The translations under genes and the position numbers were made by a program. The notes below the pieces were generated by a model. That model made no database searches. It had not been told where the DNA came from and saw nothing but the letters and a program-made list of their open reading frames with translations. DNA of 64,000 bases from Shimia sp. SK013 (GTDB lineage: Bacteria > Pseudomonadota > Alphaproteobacteria > Rhodobacterales > Rhodobacteraceae): positions 183,793 through 247,792 of the forward strand of contig NZ_LAJH01000013.1 in NCBI RefSeq assembly GCF_001292625.1, given 5' to 3'. Shown here piece after piece: positions 28,771-38,345 of this stretch. Each line of letters starts with the position of its first letter. Within the stretch, counting starts at the first letter, position 1.

Positions 28771-29832
28771 ATGGAACAGATCACTATGAAACTCCCCTCC
28801 TCATCCGCAACAAACCTCGAAAAACCAAACCTGCGTCACTTCCTGAAAACGCAAGATTTCTCCCGCGCCGAACTGCAGGAAATCCTCGACCTGATGAAGA
28901 TGCTGAAAGACGCCCGCCGCGACAACGCCGTGCCTCAGCTGTTCGCCGGCAAAACTGTTGGCATGATCTTTGAGCAACCTTCGACACGTACCCGTGTATC
29001 CTTCGAAGCCGCTGCCACCATCCTTGGCGGCCACGCTCAGTTCCTGTCCCCCAACGACATCCACTTGGGTTCCAAAGAATCGCTGGAAGACACCGGCAAG
29101 GTTCTGTCCCGCATGGTTGACGTGATCATGGCGCGTGTTGACGTACACTCAACCGTTGCCGGTCTCGCCAAAGGCGCTTCCGTTCCTGTCATCAACGGTC
29201 TGTGCGACTGGCTGCACCCAACGCAGATGATGGCTGACGTCTTCACCATGTTTGAGCACCTGCCCGAAGGCAAAAAACTCGACGATCTGAAGGTGGCCTT
29301 CATCGGCGATGCGACCAACGTGTCCAACGAGCTGGCAATGATCTGCACCAAATTCGGCATGGAATATGCCCACGTTGGTCCAGCAAAATACCACATCTCA
29401 GACGACATCGTGGAAATGATCAACGACAACTGCAAAGAGAACGGCGGCACATTTGTGATGACCGACGATGTCGACGCAGTCAAAGGCTTCGACATTCTGG
29501 TTGCAGACAGCTTCTACTGGTTCGGTCAAGAAGCCGAAAAAGAAGAGCGTCTGGCAACATTCATGCCTAACTACGTTGTTGACCAGCGCCTGATGGACCT
29601 CGCAGGCCCACAGTCGATGTTCATGCACTGCCTGCCAGCCAACGACCAGCGTGAAACAACACGCGAAGTCATGGACGGCCCAGACTCGGTCATCATGGAC
29701 GAAGCTGAAAACCGTCTGACTGCTCAAATGGCTCTGCTGGTGTACTTCACTCACAAAGACTTCGGCAAACCATCCGCCGAGCTGGTCAAACAGCACGACG
29801 ACAAGATCTCCGGCTTCCTCGCAAGCATCTGA
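28771..29832 (+). CDS. ptcA: Putrescine carbamoyltransferase
   Basis: The 353-residue cytoplasmic enzyme should convert N-carbamoylputrescine and phosphate to putrescine and carbamoyl phosphate. It has the transcarbamylase carbamoyl-phosphate motif (STRTRVSFE) and HCLPAND. The ornithine-binding SMG loop of ornithine carbamoyltransferase is absent; in its place is SFYWFGQEAEKEER, which resembles the YG...EAE...EER region of putrescine carbamoyltransferases. The neighbours (carbamate kinase, antiporter, agmatine deiminase) confirm this reading. An ATG at 28786 with GGAA nine bases upstream is an alternative start. A strong GC hairpin follows the stop. Confidence 0.88.
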   Translation: MEQITMKLPSSSATNLEKPNLRHFLKTQDFSRAELQEILDLMKMLKDARRDNAVPQLFAGKTVGMIFEQPSTRTRVSFEAAATILGGHAQFLSPNDIHLGSKESLEDTGKVLSRMVDVIMARVDVHSTVAGLAKGASVPVINGLCDWLHPTQMMADVFTMFEHLPEGKKLDDLKVAFIGDATNVSNELAMICTKFGMEYAHVGPAKYHISDDIVEMINDNCKENGGTFVMTDDVDAVKGFDILVADSFYWFGQEAEKEERLATFMPNYVVDQRLMDLAGPQSMFMHCLPANDQRETTREVMDGPDSVIMDEAENRLTAQMALLVYFTHKDFGKPSAELVKQHDDKISGFLASI

Positions 29833-29843
29833 TCTGTCTCGGG

Positions 29844-29877
29844 CCCGCGGCGCACATCCCTCCCTGTGTGCCGCGGG
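29844..29877 (+). other. Intercistronic GC hairpin (13 bp) after ptcA
   Basis: CCCGCGGCGCACA pairs with TGTGTGCCGCGGG with one G-U pair and an 8-base loop. The following bases are C-rich rather than T-rich, so mRNA stabilisation or partial termination is more likely than full termination. Confidence 0.6.
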
Positions 29878-29926
29878 ACCCCCCCTTTTACCCACTCCCC
29901 TTTCCTCTTAGAAATAGGAACGCAAC

Positions 29927-30853
29927 ATGAGAATTGTGGTAGCTCTCGGCGGCAATGCCCTGCTTGAGCGCGGTCAGGCAATGACTGCTGAAAACCAAAT
30001 GCAAAACATCCGCACAGCCGCAAAATCGCTGGCCAAACTTGCGGAAAACCACGAAGTCGTCATCGCACACGGCAACGGCCCCCAAGTTGGCCTGCTGTCG
30101 TTGCAGGCGTCCGCTTACACAGACGTCGAAGCCTACCCACTGGACGTTCTGGGCGCGGAATCCATCGGCCAGATCGGCTATATGCTGGAACAGCAAGTCG
30201 GCAACCTGCTGACCGAGAAAAAATTCGCGACTTTGCTGACCCAAATCGAAGTCGATCCGAAAGATCCGGCGTTCCAGAACCCGACCAAGTTCATCGGTCC
30301 GGTTTACAACAAAGAGCAAGCTGACAAACTGGCGGCCGAAAAAGGTCACGAGTTCAAAGCAGACGGCGAATACTTCCGTCGCGTTGTCGCCTCCCCACTG
30401 CCCAAGCGCATCTTTGAAGTCGAAGTGATCAAAGACCTGATCGCAAACGACACTGTTGTGATCTGTGCCGGTGGCGGTGGTATCCCGACCGCATTTGGTG
30501 AAGACGGGTCCCTGCACGGTGTTGAAGCCGTGATCGACAAAGACCGCGCCGCGTCTCTTCTGGCGCAGGAAATCAACGCAGATGCGCTGATGATCCTGAC
30601 CGACGTGGACTCCGTGTACCTGAACTGGGGCACCGACGAGCAAAAAGCAGTTCGCACTGTCACACCTGCCACTTTTGCAGCCTATGACTTCCCTGACGGC
30701 TCGATGGGCCCGAAAGTGGAAGCGGCTTGCGAATTCGCAAACGCAACTGGCGGCATGTCCTGCGTCGGCAACCTGGAAGATGCAGTTGCAATGCTCGAAG
30801 GCACAGCCGGCACGACAGTGACCAAAAGCTGCGAAGAAACCGTACTGGTTTAA
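29927..30853 (+). CDS. arcC: Carbamate kinase
   Basis: The 308-residue enzyme transfers the phosphate of carbamoyl phosphate to ADP, giving ATP, CO2 and ammonia. The family signatures [30 protein letters not shown] and [10 protein letters not shown] are intact and the length is normal. AGGAA lies six bases before the ATG. As the second gene of the agmatine operon it uses the carbamoyl phosphate released by the preceding transferase, so one ATP is gained per agmatine degraded. Confidence 0.95.
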   Translation: MRIVVALGGNALLERGQAMTAENQMQNIRTAAKSLAKLAENHEVVIAHGNGPQVGLLSLQASAYTDVEAYPLDVLGAESIGQIGYMLEQQVGNLLTEKKFATLLTQIEVDPKDPAFQNPTKFIGPVYNKEQADKLAAEKGHEFKADGEYFRRVVASPLPKRIFEVEVIKDLIANDTVVICAGGGGIPTAFGEDGSLHGVEAVIDKDRAASLLAQEINADALMILTDVDSVYLNWGTDEQKAVRTVTPATFAAYDFPDGSMGPKVEAACEFANATGGMSCVGNLEDAVAMLEGTAGTTVTKSCEETVLV

Positions 30854-30861
30854 TGACCACA

Positions 30862-30906
30862 GCGCGCCGCAGCGCGGCGCGCCTCCGGGTGGGGGCCACG
30901 GCCCCC
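30862..30906 (+). other. Two adjacent GC hairpins after carbamate kinase
   Basis: GCGCGCCGC pairs with GCGGCGCGC (30862-30882, 3-base loop). GGGGGC pairs with GCCCCC just after it (30891-30906). There is no T-run. These lie in the 133-bp gap before the antiporter gene. Confidence 0.6.
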
Positions 30907-30986
30907 GCCACACCCATTGTCAGGAACCATTTCAACCAACCCCTATTGGGTTTCCTGATTTCACTTAACTTCAAATTGGAAAAACC

Positions 30987-32378
30987 ATGTCAGAGAAAAA
31001 ATCTGTGAACATGTTTGGCATTCTGCTTGTTGCCGTAAGTTCGGTCCTCGTGATCGACACGGTTGCAGCGTCTGCCATGATCGGACCGTCCGCCATCGGT
31101 TGGTGGGTCTTGTTCTTCTTCATCTTCTTCTTGCCCTACGGTCTTGTGACTGCCGAACTCGGCACCACCTACAAAGACGAGGGTGCCATCGTCGACTGGG
31201 TGCAGCGCGCATTTGGTCGCGGCGCCGCAGCCCGCACATCCTGGCTTTACTGGGTGAACTACAGCCTCTGGGTTCCCGCAGTTTACTATATGTTCGCGAT
31301 CATCGTCGGCCAGATGATAGGTATTGAATTTGGCCCCTACATGATTGCCATCTTTGCGGTCGCAATGACATGGTTGACCTCCTGGATCGCAACCTTCGAC
31401 GTGGAACGTCTGACATGGATTGCTGCACTCGGCGCGATCTTCAAATCCGTGATCATGATCATCCTCGGCGTTGGCGGTCTCTATGTGGGCTTCACCAACG
31501 GTTTCGCAAACCCGTTCACTCTGGCAGACACCTTGCCTTCCTTCGGTGACGGCGCAACCTACCTGCCGATCATCATCTTCAACGTCATGGGCTTTGAAAT
31601 CATCGCAGGCGCGGCCTCGACCTTCAAAAACCCCGACCGCGACATCCCCAAAGCCACCATCCTCGGCGGCATCCTGATCACCTTCTTCTACCTGCTCGCG
31701 TCCCTCGGCATCCTCGCCGTTATCCCGCTGGCAGACATCTCCGACAGCTCGGGTGTGATCGACGCGTTCATCATGGTGTTCGGCGACTCCGCTGCTGCTC
31801 AGGTTCTGGTCTATGTTGTTGGTATCATGGTGCTCTACACGCTGGTGTCCAACGTTGTGACATGGGCGATGGGTGTGAACCAAACTGTTGTTTATGCTGC
31901 AGAACATGGCCTGATGCCCAAAGCTCTTGCCAAAGTGTCTGACAAAACCGGCATGCCGACAACAGCATCCTGGGCCAACGGCTGGTTGGGTACCGCAACT
32001 ATGGTAGCCTACCTTGTGATGGTGGCTGTGACTGGCAACGAAGACCTCTTCTGGAACGTCTTCTCGCTTGGCGCAATCGGGCTTCTGGCATCTTATGTCA
32101 TGATGTTCCCGGCCTTCCTGAAACTGCGTCTGACCGACAAAGACGCCGTGCGTGGTTACACCGTCCCAGGTGGCACCCCGATGGCAATCTACTGCTCGGT
32201 TATTCCGACCATCGTTCTGCTCACTGGCCTCGTGTTCTTCTTCTGGGCACCCGGCGTCGGCATGGACATGGAATACTTCTACACCGTTGGTTCCGGCCTC
32301 TTGCTGGCTGTGATTGGTGGCGAAGTCCTGATCTGGAAAGCCAACAAGGAACACGCCGCTTCTGTTCCTGCTGAGTAA
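30987..32378 (+). CDS. APC-family transporter, probable agmatine/putrescine antiporter
   Basis: The 463-residue inner-membrane protein has about twelve hydrophobic segments and the APC-type start ([28 protein letters not shown]). Its place inside the agmatine operon, between carbamate kinase and agmatine deiminase, is that of agmatine:putrescine exchangers in other bacteria. Importing agmatine while exporting putrescine would complete the pathway. It is a paralog of the permease at 33682. Substrate specificity is inferred from context only. Confidence 0.82.
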   Translation: MSEKKSVNMFGILLVAVSSVLVIDTVAASAMIGPSAIGWWVLFFFIFFLPYGLVTAELGTTYKDEGAIVDWVQRAFGRGAAARTSWLYWVNYSLWVPAVYYMFAIIVGQMIGIEFGPYMIAIFAVAMTWLTSWIATFDVERLTWIAALGAIFKSVIMIILGVGGLYVGFTNGFANPFTLADTLPSFGDGATYLPIIIFNVMGFEIIAGAASTFKNPDRDIPKATILGGILITFFYLLASLGILAVIPLADISDSSGVIDAFIMVFGDSAAAQVLVYVVGIMVLYTLVSNVVTWAMGVNQTVVYAAEHGLMPKALAKVSDKTGMPTTASWANGWLGTATMVAYLVMVAVTGNEDLFWNVFSLGAIGLLASYVMMFPAFLKLRLTDKDAVRGYTVPGGTPMAIYCSVIPTIVLLTGLVFFFWAPGVGMDMEYFYTVGSGLLLAVIGGEVLIWKANKEHAASVPAE

Positions 32379-32388
32379 CGAAAACAAA

Positions 32389-32414
32389 AGGTTGGCGGCA
32401 CACGCCGCCAGCCT
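32389..32414 (+). other. Intercistronic hairpin before agmatine deiminase
   Basis: TGGCGGC pairs with GCCGCCA around ACAC, and a U-G pair plus AGG/CCT extends the stem to 11 pairs. No T-run follows. It lies 32 bp before the deiminase start. Confidence 0.55.
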
Positions 32415-32446
32415 TACCCTCTCCCCAGCCCCTTAGGATTTTTGAC

Positions 32447-33538
32447 ATGAGCAAAGTTCATACATCCACCCCCGCAGCCGATGGCTTTTTCATGCCCGCA
32501 GAAGATGCCCGTCACGACGAAATCTGGATGGCGTGGCCCGAGCGTAACGACAACTGGCGCAATGGTGCCAAGCCCGCACAAGCGACTTTTGTCGAAGTTG
32601 CCAAAGCAATCGCCGAAGTCACCCCGGTCACCATGACCGTTTCTGCCGCCCAATATGACAACGCCCGCTCGCGTCTGCCTGAAAACATCCGAGTCGTGGA
32701 AATGTCTACGAACGACAGCTGGATGCGTGACATCGCACCAAGCTACGTCGTGAATGGCAACGGTGAGCGTCGCGGCGTTCAATGGGAATTCAACGCATGG
32801 GGCGGCTTTGTTGACGGTCTGTATGCGCCATGGGACAAAGATAACCAGGTTGCTGGCAAAATCTGCGACATCCACCGCGACGACAGCTACAAAGCTGGCT
32901 TTGTACTGGAAGGCGGTTCGATCCACACTGACGGCGACGGCACGCTTTATACCAACGAAGAATGCCTGCTGCATGCGTCTCGTAACCCCGACATGTCCAA
33001 GGAAGAGATCGAGCAATCGCTCAAAGATCACCTTGGCGTTGAAAAGGTTCTGTGGCTGCCTGACGGACTGTTTAACGATGAAACCAACGGACATATCGAC
33101 AACCTGTTGCACGTTGTCCGCCCCGGCGAAGTCATCCTGAGCTGGACTGAGGACAAGACTGATCCCCAATATGAGATCAGCCAACGCGCCCTTGCCTTCT
33201 TGAGCAACGCAACCGATGCCAAAGGCCGCAACATCAAAGTCCACAAGGTGCACATCCCCGGCCCGCTTCACTTTACCGAAGAAGAGGCCGCAGGCATCGA
33301 CATGTCCGACGGAATGGAGCGTGAAGCAGGCGAGCGTATGGCCGGTTCTTACGCCAACTTCCTGATCACCAACGGCCGCATCATCCTGCCACTGCTGGAT
33401 GAGAAATGGGACGTAGAAGCGCGCAAAGTGCTTCAGGAAGCCTTCCCAGAGCACGAAATCGTTGGCGTTCAAGCCCGCGAAATCTTGCTGGGTGGCGGAA
33501 ATGTCCACTGCATCACACAGCAGGTTCCGGCTGTTTGA
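32447..33538 (+). CDS. aguA: Agmatine deiminase
   Basis: The 363-residue enzyme of the guanidino-group-modifying fold hydrolyses agmatine to N-carbamoylputrescine and ammonia. Family motifs are clear: [45 protein letters not shown], and GGGNVHC with the nucleophilic Cys near the C-terminus. Length is normal. AGGATTTTTGAC precedes the ATG. It supplies substrate to the first gene of the operon, so the genes encode the complete agmatine-to-putrescine route. An intrinsic terminator follows at once. Confidence 0.96.
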   Translation: MSKVHTSTPAADGFFMPAEDARHDEIWMAWPERNDNWRNGAKPAQATFVEVAKAIAEVTPVTMTVSAAQYDNARSRLPENIRVVEMSTNDSWMRDIAPSYVVNGNGERRGVQWEFNAWGGFVDGLYAPWDKDNQVAGKICDIHRDDSYKAGFVLEGGSIHTDGDGTLYTNEECLLHASRNPDMSKEEIEQSLKDHLGVEKVLWLPDGLFNDETNGHIDNLLHVVRPGEVILSWTEDKTDPQYEISQRALAFLSNATDAKGRNIKVHKVHIPGPLHFTEEEAAGIDMSDGMEREAGERMAGSYANFLITNGRIILPLLDEKWDVEARKVLQEAFPEHEIVGVQAREILLGGGNVHCITQQVPAV

Positions 33539-33554
33539 TCTCGCAAACATCAAG

Positions 33555-33588
33555 AAATGCCGGGCTTAGGTCCGGCATTTTGCTTTTG
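33555..33588 (+). terminator. Terminator of the agmatine operon
   Basis: AAATGCCGG pairs with CCGGCATTT over an 8-base loop, followed by TGCTTTTG. It begins 17 bp after the agmatine deiminase stop. Confidence 0.8.
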
Positions 33589-33681
33589 TATTTGCTTCGC
33601 TTCCAAGCTAGTTGATCCATTATCGGTGTCAGAAACTGTTTGATGGCCAAACACCTTTATCTTCCGCAGACAAGGATACCT

Positions 33682-35088
33682 ATGGAAAGCGCCCCTGCTA
33701 AGAAAATTGGTCTGCTCGGCATTATCTTCTTTGTCTTTTCAGGCATGATTGGCTTTGACGGGTTGGCTGCAACCGCCGCCGTTGGCCCGTCTGTTTTCGG
33801 GTGGTGGGTCGTTGTTATCGTACTTTTCCTGATCCCGAACCTTCTCATGACGTCCGAGTTGGGCACCGCTTTTCCATCAGACGGCGCGATCTATGATTGG
33901 GCCCACAAGGCGCTTGGGCCGCGCCATGCAGCCCGCGTCGGCTGGTTTTACTGGATCAACGTGCCGTTCTGGATGCCCGCCGTTTATCTGATCGCTTCTG
34001 GCATATTGTCTTTGCTGTTTTTCCCCGACGCGTCTGTCTGGGTACAGATCTTTATCGCCATCGCGATGGTCTGGATCACAGTGTTCATTTGCAACGCGCC
34101 TGCGGCGACCAGCAACATGGTGAACTATGTCGGCGGCACTGCCAAAGTGATCGTTCTCATGGCTTTGATCATTGGCGGCATCAATTTCGTAAGCACCCAT
34201 GGCGCGGCGAATGAAATCTCTCTTGAGACAATGATGCCCCGCTTTGACGAAGGCTTCCGCTATGCTCCGACATTGGTCTATCTGATTGTTGGCGCGGAAA
34301 CCGTGGCCTGCCTTGGCGGCTCGCTGCGAAACCCGCGACGCAATATTCCGCTGGGTTTGTTTCTTGCCGTAAGTTTTATTCTCGTGCTCTACAGCTTGGC
34401 AATTGGTGCAATCATGGTGGCCTTGCCCACCAACGAACTAAGTCTCGTAGGTGGCATCACACAGACCTTCTCAATCTTGTTTGGCGACTCCGCCGCGGGC
34501 CGCGCCTTGACTGTGTCGATGTCTCTGGTCGCGATTGCGGCGTTGATGGTTTACATCGTGCCGTGGCTCATGGCGTCGTCGCGCGCCGCAGCCGAAGGCG
34601 CCGACGGCAAGGAAATGCCCGCCATCTTTGGCAAGCGCAACGCGTCTGGAAGTCCGGTCGGGGCCAATCTTCTGACGGGTGTTGTCGCCACCATCGCCCT
34701 TGTGGTCTACGGGCTGATGTCGGGGTCAGCAGACGAACTTTTCTGGAGTCTTTTCGCATTTGCCAGTTTCCTTCTGTTTGTGACCTACTTCTTCATGATC
34801 GCATCCTTCGTGAAACTGCGCGAAACACATGCTGACACGCCGCGCCCCTTCCGTGTGCCCGGCGGAAAATTTGGCGTCTGGACGGTCGCGTTGATGCAGG
34901 GTCTGGTGCTGGTGGTTTCCTGCCTCGTCTTTGCTTTTCCCGATATCATGTTTGGCGTGATCGACCTTGGCGACAGCGCGCCGATCCTTGGGGGGATTCT
35001 TGGGTCTTTCTTGTTCATTGAATATTCGGTCCGCCGCATGGTTCCCAAAAACCAGCCAACCAAGTCGTCGGCGCTTTCCCCCTCATGA
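33682..35088 (+). CDS. APC-family amino acid/polyamine permease
   Basis: The 468-residue, roughly twelve-segment membrane protein resembles the agmatine operon permease along its length (for example GPSVFGWWVV against [10 protein letters not shown], and SELGTAFPSDGAIYDW against [16 protein letters not shown]). It is a diverged paralog, perhaps for putrescine or a related diamine. AAGGA lies five bases before the chosen ATG; an in-frame ATG at 33643 has no such site. It has its own upstream region after the operon terminator and is followed by the LysR gene. Confidence 0.85.
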   Translation: MESAPAKKIGLLGIIFFVFSGMIGFDGLAATAAVGPSVFGWWVVVIVLFLIPNLLMTSELGTAFPSDGAIYDWAHKALGPRHAARVGWFYWINVPFWMPAVYLIASGILSLLFFPDASVWVQIFIAIAMVWITVFICNAPAATSNMVNYVGGTAKVIVLMALIIGGINFVSTHGAANEISLETMMPRFDEGFRYAPTLVYLIVGAETVACLGGSLRNPRRNIPLGLFLAVSFILVLYSLAIGAIMVALPTNELSLVGGITQTFSILFGDSAAGRALTVSMSLVAIAALMVYIVPWLMASSRAAAEGADGKEMPAIFGKRNASGSPVGANLLTGVVATIALVVYGLMSGSADELFWSLFAFASFLLFVTYFFMIASFVKLRETHADTPRPFRVPGGKFGVWTVALMQGLVLVVSCLVFAFPDIMFGVIDLGDSAPILGGILGSFLFIEYSVRRMVPKNQPTKSSALSPS

Positions 35089-35179
35089 GAGCCCGCAGGG
35101 ACGGGTGAACTGGACTCTTGGTGGCTGACCTGTAACCTGAAGGCATCGCAAATCTGATCTTTCATAACAGGCGCGGCTG

Positions 35180-36145
35180 ATGCACCGAAACATGCCTCCA
35201 TTGAACGCCATTCGCGCGTTCGAAGCCGTCGCGCGGCACCAACACCTTGGCCATGCTGCGGATGAGTTGAACGTGACGCACAGCGCTGTGAGCCAGCAAC
35301 TCAAGCACCTTGAGGAATGGTTTGAACAGCAGCTGTTTTCCCGTGTCAAAGGACGCCTCATTTTGAATTCTGCAGGGAGCCAATTGCTTGAAGGCTACGG
35401 CCGCGCTTTGGACCTGATGAATGACACAACCGACCTTTTGCAGCGGCGCGCGCCCGGCGAACACCTGGTCCTGCATTGCGACCCTGCATTCTTTTCTAAG
35501 GTGATGATGCCTTTGGACGAAGTGGCACGAGCGGCGGCGCCGGGCATAACATTGGACGTCAAAACCACAGCCTTCAACCAGACGGCGTTTCCTGACTCCG
35601 CTGACATTGTGATCGATCACACCAAACACAGTGAATGGCGCAATGTCACCCGCGAACACCTTCTGGATGTGCATGGGTTCCCGGCATGCGCCCCCTCCCT
35701 GCTGGAAAACTTTGAGCGTCCCAAGCGGCCTTTGGATCTGCGTCAGCTCCCGCTTCTGCACGGCGCGGATCGGGACAGTTGGAATTCGTGGCTGGTTGAG
35801 TTTGCCGGCTCTTCAAGTGCCGGCTGCGCCAACACTTTTTATGATGACTTCGCCATGACGATTGATGCAGCCGTGCGTGGGCGCGGCGCCATTCTGGCTG
35901 ATCCGGTTCTATGCCAACATGAATTGGAAACCGGGCGACTTGTGCCACTGTTTGACCACACCATCCACGAGGTCAGCTACTACGCCATTTGCACCAATTT
36001 GAAATATTCGACCCGCGCGGTTCGGCAAGCCTTTGACAACATCGTCAAAATGCTGCGCGACCACGACGCGATGATCCAATCAGCGCAGACAGGCAAACGG
36101 CCGACGCAGCGCCCATGGGATACGCACGGAGCGGTGAATCAGTAA
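35180..36145 (+). CDS. LysR-family transcriptional regulator (GcvA-like)
   Basis: The 321-residue regulator has an N-terminal winged helix (NAIRAFEAVARHQHLGHAADELNVTHSAVSQQLKHLEE) typical of the GcvA/AmpR branch, then an effector-binding domain; the C-terminal 30 residues are polar. It lies in the same direction 91 bp after the permease and is the only regulator near the agmatine genes, so it may sense agmatine or a polyamine and act on the repeat at 28607 or on the permease promoter. This target is inferred from position. Confidence 0.85.
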   Translation: MHRNMPPLNAIRAFEAVARHQHLGHAADELNVTHSAVSQQLKHLEEWFEQQLFSRVKGRLILNSAGSQLLEGYGRALDLMNDTTDLLQRRAPGEHLVLHCDPAFFSKVMMPLDEVARAAAPGITLDVKTTAFNQTAFPDSADIVIDHTKHSEWRNVTREHLLDVHGFPACAPSLLENFERPKRPLDLRQLPLLHGADRDSWNSWLVEFAGSSSAGCANTFYDDFAMTIDAAVRGRGAILADPVLCQHELETGRLVPLFDHTIHEVSYYAICTNLKYSTRAVRQAFDNIVKMLRDHDAMIQSAQTGKRPTQRPWDTHGAVNQ

Positions 36146-36163
36146 CCGCCTCTTTCCCAGCTA

Positions 36164-36200
36164 CAAAAAAAGCGCCGGAGATTGCTCCGACGCCTTTTGG
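36164..36200. terminator. Bidirectional terminator between LysR and caspase genes
   Basis: GCG and CGGAG pair with CTCCG and CGC around ATTG with one mismatch. An A-run lies on the left and a T-run on the right, so the hairpin works on both strands for the convergent genes. Confidence 0.75.
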
Positions 36201-36217
36201 TTTTTGGTCCCGATCCC

Positions 36218-37732
36218 TTACTTGGACAGAATGGTGCCAATCGTCACGCCCAAAATAGCTGCGCCCAATGCGTTGCCGTTCTGGTTTGAGCGGCGTTTTT
36301 TGGACGAAGTGCCCGACGTTGCCCGAGCCACGGGCGCGGAATACGGCGTGTAGAGCCCTTCGGTCTGGGTCATCAAAAGCTCATATTGAGACTGATTGAG
36401 GTAGCCCGTGGGCTGCAGACCGTTGACAGTTTGCCAGCCAGCAATACCGCGTCGGGTTTTACCGCCCCATTGACCGTCAACACCGCCGACATTCTGACCT
36501 GTCGCATTCAGGCGCGCCTGAATGTTGCCTTTGGTTGAGCGATCCAAAGTCATCAGGCTTTCCGAATACTCCGAGCTTGGCTTTGCCCTCAGATTGGTGG
36601 AGACCGGCAGGATCAGCGGTCCGTTTTCGTCAATCGCGTCTGCTTTGGACGACGACAGCCCATTGCCCACAACTTGAATAGATCCGCCACTGGTCGCCCG
36701 CGCACTGGCCACGACACCGACGCCTTGTTCACTTTCAATCTTGCGGATCGAACGACGGACATTGTTGGCGTAAAGCCCGTTGGGAAAAGTCTCCAGATAG
36801 GCTTTGAAGTCCTCCACGTCACCGGTTTCGCGGGCAAGGTCAAACAACATCTTTTGCTCTTCCAGCATAGCAGAACTGGTTGTGGCAGGCGTGGTCCCGG
36901 TGCTGTCCGCGGCCACGCTCAAAGGTTGGGCAGATTCAGCATCGGTCACCGGATTTAGCATAACAGGCCCGGTCAGGGACACGTTCAACCAAGGCCGTTG
37001 GGCCTGATTGGTGGATCGGTATACATCTCCGGTCACCCGCGTGAACACCTCTGCAATGTCAGTATTTTCCGCGTCCAGATGGTTCAACAACGCCGAGGTA
37101 AACGGGGAGTTGTGGCCATCCCCATCCAAAGCCACATCACCCGGGCTGGTAGCAAAGGCAATCGCCATGCCCTTGCCGGGATTTTGGATTTTCATCTCAG
37201 ACAGGCCGTTGGAAACCGCAGCCGACCGTGTCGCGCCCATCGAGCGGGACAGGGTTTTGGATAATGGGTTGTCGCGACAGGCATCCAAAAACACCAAATT
37301 CACCGCGTCTGACACTGACATCTGGCGGGTTACGAAATCAACCGGCACCGCCTCAAAATCCAACGCAGTGTCATCCTCAAAGGCCGCATCAATCGGCACA
37401 AGGTAGTTGATCCCGTCCACGCTCATGCCGTGACCGGCGTAGAAAAACAGGTTCACGTCACTTTCACGCGACGCTCGCGCAAATTTACGCAAAAGGCCTT
37501 CCATGCCCATTTTGTCGAGGTCATAGCCTACATAGGTCTCAAACCCGAGGTCGCTCAACTTTTGAGCGATCGCCCGGGCATCATTGACCGGATTGGCCAA
37601 AGGTGACGCATGTTGATAGGCGCCGTTGCCCACAACCAGCGCCAATCTTTTTTCTGTCGCCGCGTGTGACGCAGTTACAAACCCAAACGCTGCGACCATC
37701 CAAATCAGGCTTTTGATCACCAGGTTACCCAT
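36218..37732 (-). CDS. Secreted caspase-like (peptidase C14) protein with C-terminal peptidoglycan-binding-like domain
   Basis: The 504-residue protein has a signal peptide (to about residue 24, SHAA) followed by a caspase-fold domain (LALVVGNGAYQ at the start). The catalytic dyad is intact: His 101 in FFYAGHG and Cys 152 in FLDACRDNP. A linker and a short region resembling tetratricopeptide repeats lie near 295-345. A peptidoglycan-binding-like segment (about 410-465: IQARLNATGQNVGG..WGGKTRRGIAGWQ) and a basic, hydrophobic tail end it. The ATG at 37732 has AAGGAG seven bases upstream; a start at 37762 would overlap the upstream gene. It is last in a four-gene minus-strand operon. It is presumably periplasmic; the target is unknown. 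Confidence 0.88.
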   Translation of the reverse strand: MGNLVIKSLIWMVAAFGFVTASHAATEKRLALVVGNGAYQHASPLANPVNDARAIAQKLSDLGFETYVGYDLDKMGMEGLLRKFARASRESDVNLFFYAGHGMSVDGINYLVPIDAAFEDDTALDFEAVPVDFVTRQMSVSDAVNLVFLDACRDNPLSKTLSRSMGATRSAAVSNGLSEMKIQNPGKGMAIAFATSPGDVALDGDGHNSPFTSALLNHLDAENTDIAEVFTRVTGDVYRSTNQAQRPWLNVSLTGPVMLNPVTDAESAQPLSVAADSTGTTPATTSSAMLEEQKMLFDLARETGDVEDFKAYLETFPNGLYANNVRRSIRKIESEQGVGVVASARATSGGSIQVVGNGLSSSKADAIDENGPLILPVSTNLRAKPSSEYSESLMTLDRSTKGNIQARLNATGQNVGGVDGQWGGKTRRGIAGWQTVNGLQPTGYLNQSQYELLMTQTEGLYTPYSAPVARATSGTSSKKRRSNQNGNALGAAILGVTIGTILSK

Positions 37733-37758
37733 ATGCTCACTCCTTACAAAAACGGCCA

Positions 37759-38304
37759 TCATGACAAAGGTTCCAGATTGATGATTTCCACCCGTCGGTT
37801 GAGTGGGTTCATCAAATTCGCGGGATCCATCGGACGCGACATGCCGTATCCGATCGGGATCAACTGCCCGACGGGCACGTCGTAAATCGTGGTCAAATGC
37901 TCAACCACCGTGCGCGCCCGCGCGTCCGATAACTTCATGTTAAACGCATGATCGCCACGTCCATCAGTGTGACCTGCAATCTGAAAGGTCATGCCGGTCA
38001 GGGTGGGATCGTGCAACGCTTTGGCCAGCGACCGCAGTGCAAGCATTCCGTCCGTGGTCAAATAGGCAGACCCCAGTTCAAAATTCACCGTCAAGCTGAC
38101 CGAGGGTAAGTCGATTTCGGTGGGCAACTGCCCCTGAATATCAATGCCGCGCTTGGCAATAGGCGACATAGACCGCACTTGCGGCCCTGTATTCTGTGGC
38201 GTCAATTGCTGGATAATGGACTGACTTTTTACAACCTGTGCAAACCCTGGTGTGGCCAGTCCAATGGCCGCACAAAGTGCAATAACAACGGTCCCAAAGC
38301 GCAT
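37759..38304 (-). CDS. OmpA-family periplasmic/outer-membrane protein
   Basis: The 181-residue protein has a signal peptide ending in GFAQ and an OmpA C-terminal domain. The domain has the peptidoglycan-binding pattern IAGHTDGRGDHAFNMKLSDARA and ends NPLNRRVEIINLE. It lacks a beta-barrel, so it is a small soluble or lipid-free peptidoglycan-associated protein. GAGGGG lies nine bases before the ATG. It is third in the operon, between the DUF4384-like and caspase-like genes. It may tether the system to the cell wall. Confidence 0.9.
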   Translation of the reverse strand: MRFGTVVIALCAAIGLATPGFAQVVKSQSIIQQLTPQNTGPQVRSMSPIAKRGIDIQGQLPTEIDLPSVSLTVNFELGSAYLTTDGMLALRSLAKALHDPTLTGMTFQIAGHTDGRGDHAFNMKLSDARARTVVEHLTTIYDVPVGQLIPIGYGMSRPMDPANLMNPLNRRVEIINLEPLS

Positions 38305-38345
38305 TAATCAATTCCCCTCAAAATCTCAAATTCAACCCTACGGTG

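Noticed and set aside
28771..29832. Ornithine carbamoyltransferase
   Set aside because: The SMG loop is missing and the YWFG...EAE...EER region and neighbours fit putrescine carbamoyltransferase.
30990..32387. 465-codon minus-strand frame over the antiporter
   Set aside because: His-, Asp- and Cys-rich translation typical of the reverse of a membrane-protein gene; no motif.
29844..32414. Dispersed REP-type repeats in the agmatine operon
   Set aside because: The three hairpin sequences are unrelated to one another.
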